DNA of 8,018 nucleotides. Source: Candidatus Zixiibacteriota bacterium. Lineage in GTDB: Bacteria > Zixibacteria > MSB-5A5 > GN15 > JAAZOE01. The position numbers and the translations under genes were made by a program. The notes under the pieces are model-generated. The model worked only from the letters and a program-made list of their open reading frames with translations, was not told the DNA's origin and did no database searches. The stretch covers positions 1 to 8,018 of the forward strand of contig JAQVRW010000131.1 in the NCBI GenBank assembly GCA_028700875.1, given 5' to 3'. Below are positions 7,092 through 8,018 of the stretch, in pieces; position 1 is the first letter of the stretch, and each line of letters opens with the position of its first letter.

Positions 7092-7134
7092 CTCGGAAAC
7101 AATTGTCCGAGTCGTCCAAAGAATTTCCGAAATT
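7092..7134. promoter_or_regulatory. Two short palindromes upstream of doxX
   Basis: CTCGGA (7092-7097) and TCCGAG (7106-7111) form an inverted repeat with an 8-base centre. AATTTC-C-GAAATT (7122-7134) is a perfect 13-base palindrome around one base. Both lie within 70 bases of the doxX start, where a repressor or activator of doxX would bind. I could not identify a clear -35/-10 pair in the same stretch, so their role is only suggested by position. Confidence 0.35.
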
Positions 7135-7453
7135 ATTCAACCATATAATTGGATATACGCATAGACCGATAACGCTGATGGGCAATTCTCAAGTAATGCA
7201 CCGATTGGTTGATTCCAATTCGTGAAGGCACGCCGGCCGCCTTAACTTTACTTTTGACCCCAAATTCGCTCGCCAATGGTTGTCTACCTTAGTTTTGTTG
7301 AAGTGGGCCACAGGCCCTTAGGTATAATTACTTGAACCCACCCGCCATCCGCCTTCGGCGGATTTTGGGTGGGGCACCCCGTTTGTCCGTAAACCGCGAT
7401 CACAGATTGCGGCTATGCACCGGGTGCCAAACGCGTGATCGTCCGAATTTCAT
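7135..7453. other. Non-coding stretch between the dockerin gene and doxX
   Basis: No convincing gene on either strand. The half next to the dockerin gene (7305-7428) is full of inverted repeats, described separately. The rest (7135-7304) is AT-richer and shows only short patches such as TATAAT-like strings, with no coding frame that I recognise. It probably contains the 3' end of the dockerin transcript and the doxX promoter. Confidence 0.6.
7305..7428. repeat. Cluster of nested inverted repeats downstream of the dockerin gene
   Basis: In order on the plus strand: GGGCC-ACA-GGCCC (7305-7317); CCCACCC (7337-7343) pairing with GGGTGGG (7367-7373) and enclosing ATCCGCC-TTC-GGCGGAT (7347-7363); GGCACCC (7373-7379) pairing with GGGTGCC (7422-7428) and enclosing CCGCGATC-ACA-GATTGCGG (7394-7412, one G-T pair). 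All stems are otherwise perfect. The 7394-7412 hairpin lies about 40 bases past the dockerin stop and, read leftward, is followed by TTTACGG, so it may act as a terminator. The whole could also be a dispersed REP-like element or a structured RNA; nothing in one copy distinguishes these. Confidence 0.5.
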
Positions 7454-8018
7454 TTACATGCAATTGGGCGCGTAGCCCCCCTTGAACATATAATTGATTA
7501 AGAATATCGCATCCCCGATGTTGATTCTATTATCGCAGTTGGCATCGGCATTCTCGAGGGGATTGGGAACCGGGCCGCCTCGGAAAATATAGGCGATTAT
7601 ATGAACCGCATCGCCGACGTTGATGACTCCGTCGCCGTTGGCATCGCCCATAATTGTCGACGACGGTGAATACTTGACGACCGTCAGGTACTTACCATCA
7701 TATGTCGAGTGGCTATAGCCGGCGGCATACACATTGCCCGATCCATCCAAGCCGATATCGTTCCCACTATTATAGTAATCGCCGGGTGAATATCGGCGAG
7801 CCCATGCATGAGTTCCGTCGGCATTGAGTTTGATCGTGAAGAAATCGCCTTTCCCCATCGCTCTTTCGCTATACCCGGATATATAAATTGAACCGGAGCC
7901 GTCAACGGCCATGGCGTTGGGCGAATCGTCCCACCCTTTATAGTCGTATCGGGACACCCATAGAAGATCGCCATCGGGGGAGTATTTTATCGTAGCGAAA
8001 TCCTGCCCTTGGCCATCG
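7454..8018 (-). CDS. Secreted SBBP-propeller protein with C-terminal dockerin-like module, 5' end outside the window
   Basis: The last 187 residues of a larger protein; the frame is open at the right edge, so the GTG at 7957 is only an internal valine. Residues 6-119 are SBBP-type propeller repeats: the units DFATIKYSPDGDLLW, DFFTIKLNADGTHAW and LTVVKYSP alternate with AVDGSGSIYISGYS and GLDGSGNVYAAGYS. Residues 124-186 are a two-part dockerin type I-like module. Its calcium loops are DANGDGVINVGD (125-136) and DANCDNRINIGD (158-169), each followed by a helix and a GG-containing turn (IFRGGPVP, MFKGGYAP). Such proteins are exported; the module may anchor or pair with a cohesin, though in this group of bacteria dockerin-like ends often occur without known cohesins and may serve sorting or stability. 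The gene precedes doxX by about 385 bases and has no obvious link with the mannoside operon. The N-terminus, the signal peptide and the number of propeller blades are unseen. Confidence 0.88.
   Translation of the reverse strand, partial: DGQGQDFATIKYSPDGDLLWVSRYDYKGWDDSPNAMAVDGSGSIYISGYSERAMGKGDFFTIKLNADGTHAWARRYSPGDYYNSGNDIGLDGSGNVYAAGYSHSTYDGKYLTVVKYSPSSTIMGDANGDGVINVGDAVHIIAYIFRGGPVPNPLENADANCDNRINIGDAIFLINYMFKGGYAPNCM

Noticed and set aside
7305..7428. CRISPR array or tRNA in the structured intergenic stretch
   Set aside because: The repeats are inverted and all different, with no regularly spaced direct repeats, and no cloverleaf with a T-loop or anticodon arm could be drawn.

Overview
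All six protein genes recognised in this 8 kb window lie on the minus strand, so the window reads from right (8018) to left (1). The DNA is moderately GC-rich. The right-hand gene ends in a doubled dockerin-like module (GDANGDGVINVGDAV, then a second copy with the same spacing) behind SBBP-type propeller repeats. That architecture is typical of the Zixibacteria / FCB-superphylum type of uncultivated bacteria. I infer such a bacterium with low to moderate confidence; no rRNA or marker gene is present to prove it.

Layout in the direction of transcription: (1) 8018-7454, the 3' end of a large secreted SBBP/dockerin protein; (2) 7453-7070, a non-coding stretch with nested inverted repeats on its dockerin side and two small palindromes on its doxX side; (3) 7069-6632, a DoxX-family membrane protein with a clear ribosome binding site, followed by a GC-rich hairpin at 6612-6591; (4) 6510-6482, a near-consensus sigma-70-type promoter; (5) 6451 to the left edge, four closely spaced genes that look like one operon: a GH130 mannoside phosphorylase, a CBM9-like lipoprotein, an SSS-family sodium:solute symporter and a GH38 alpha-mannosidase that runs off the left edge.

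The operon makes sense as a mannose-glycan utilisation unit. The lipoprotein would bind glycan at the cell surface or in the periplasm, and the symporter would import a small mannoside or mannose. The two signal-peptide-less enzymes would work in the cytoplasm, GH38 on alpha-mannosidic bonds and GH130 on a beta-mannosidic bond, releasing mannose 1-phosphate if it is a phosphorylase. Having both linkages in one operon recalls the core of eukaryotic N-glycans or other mixed alpha/beta mannans; this is inference. No SusC/SusD pair, ABC transporter or secreted endo-glycanase is visible.

The points most worth a second look are: the missing start codon of the symporter, where one base of an AAAA run separates an ATG from the frame; a CxxCH motif in the lipoprotein tail; the structured intergenic repeats at 7305-7428; and a purine-rich AGGAGG lying inside the promoter spacer rather than in front of a start codon. 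I saw no strong evidence of a wholly new system. The unusual part is the particular combination of enzymes with an SSS symporter.
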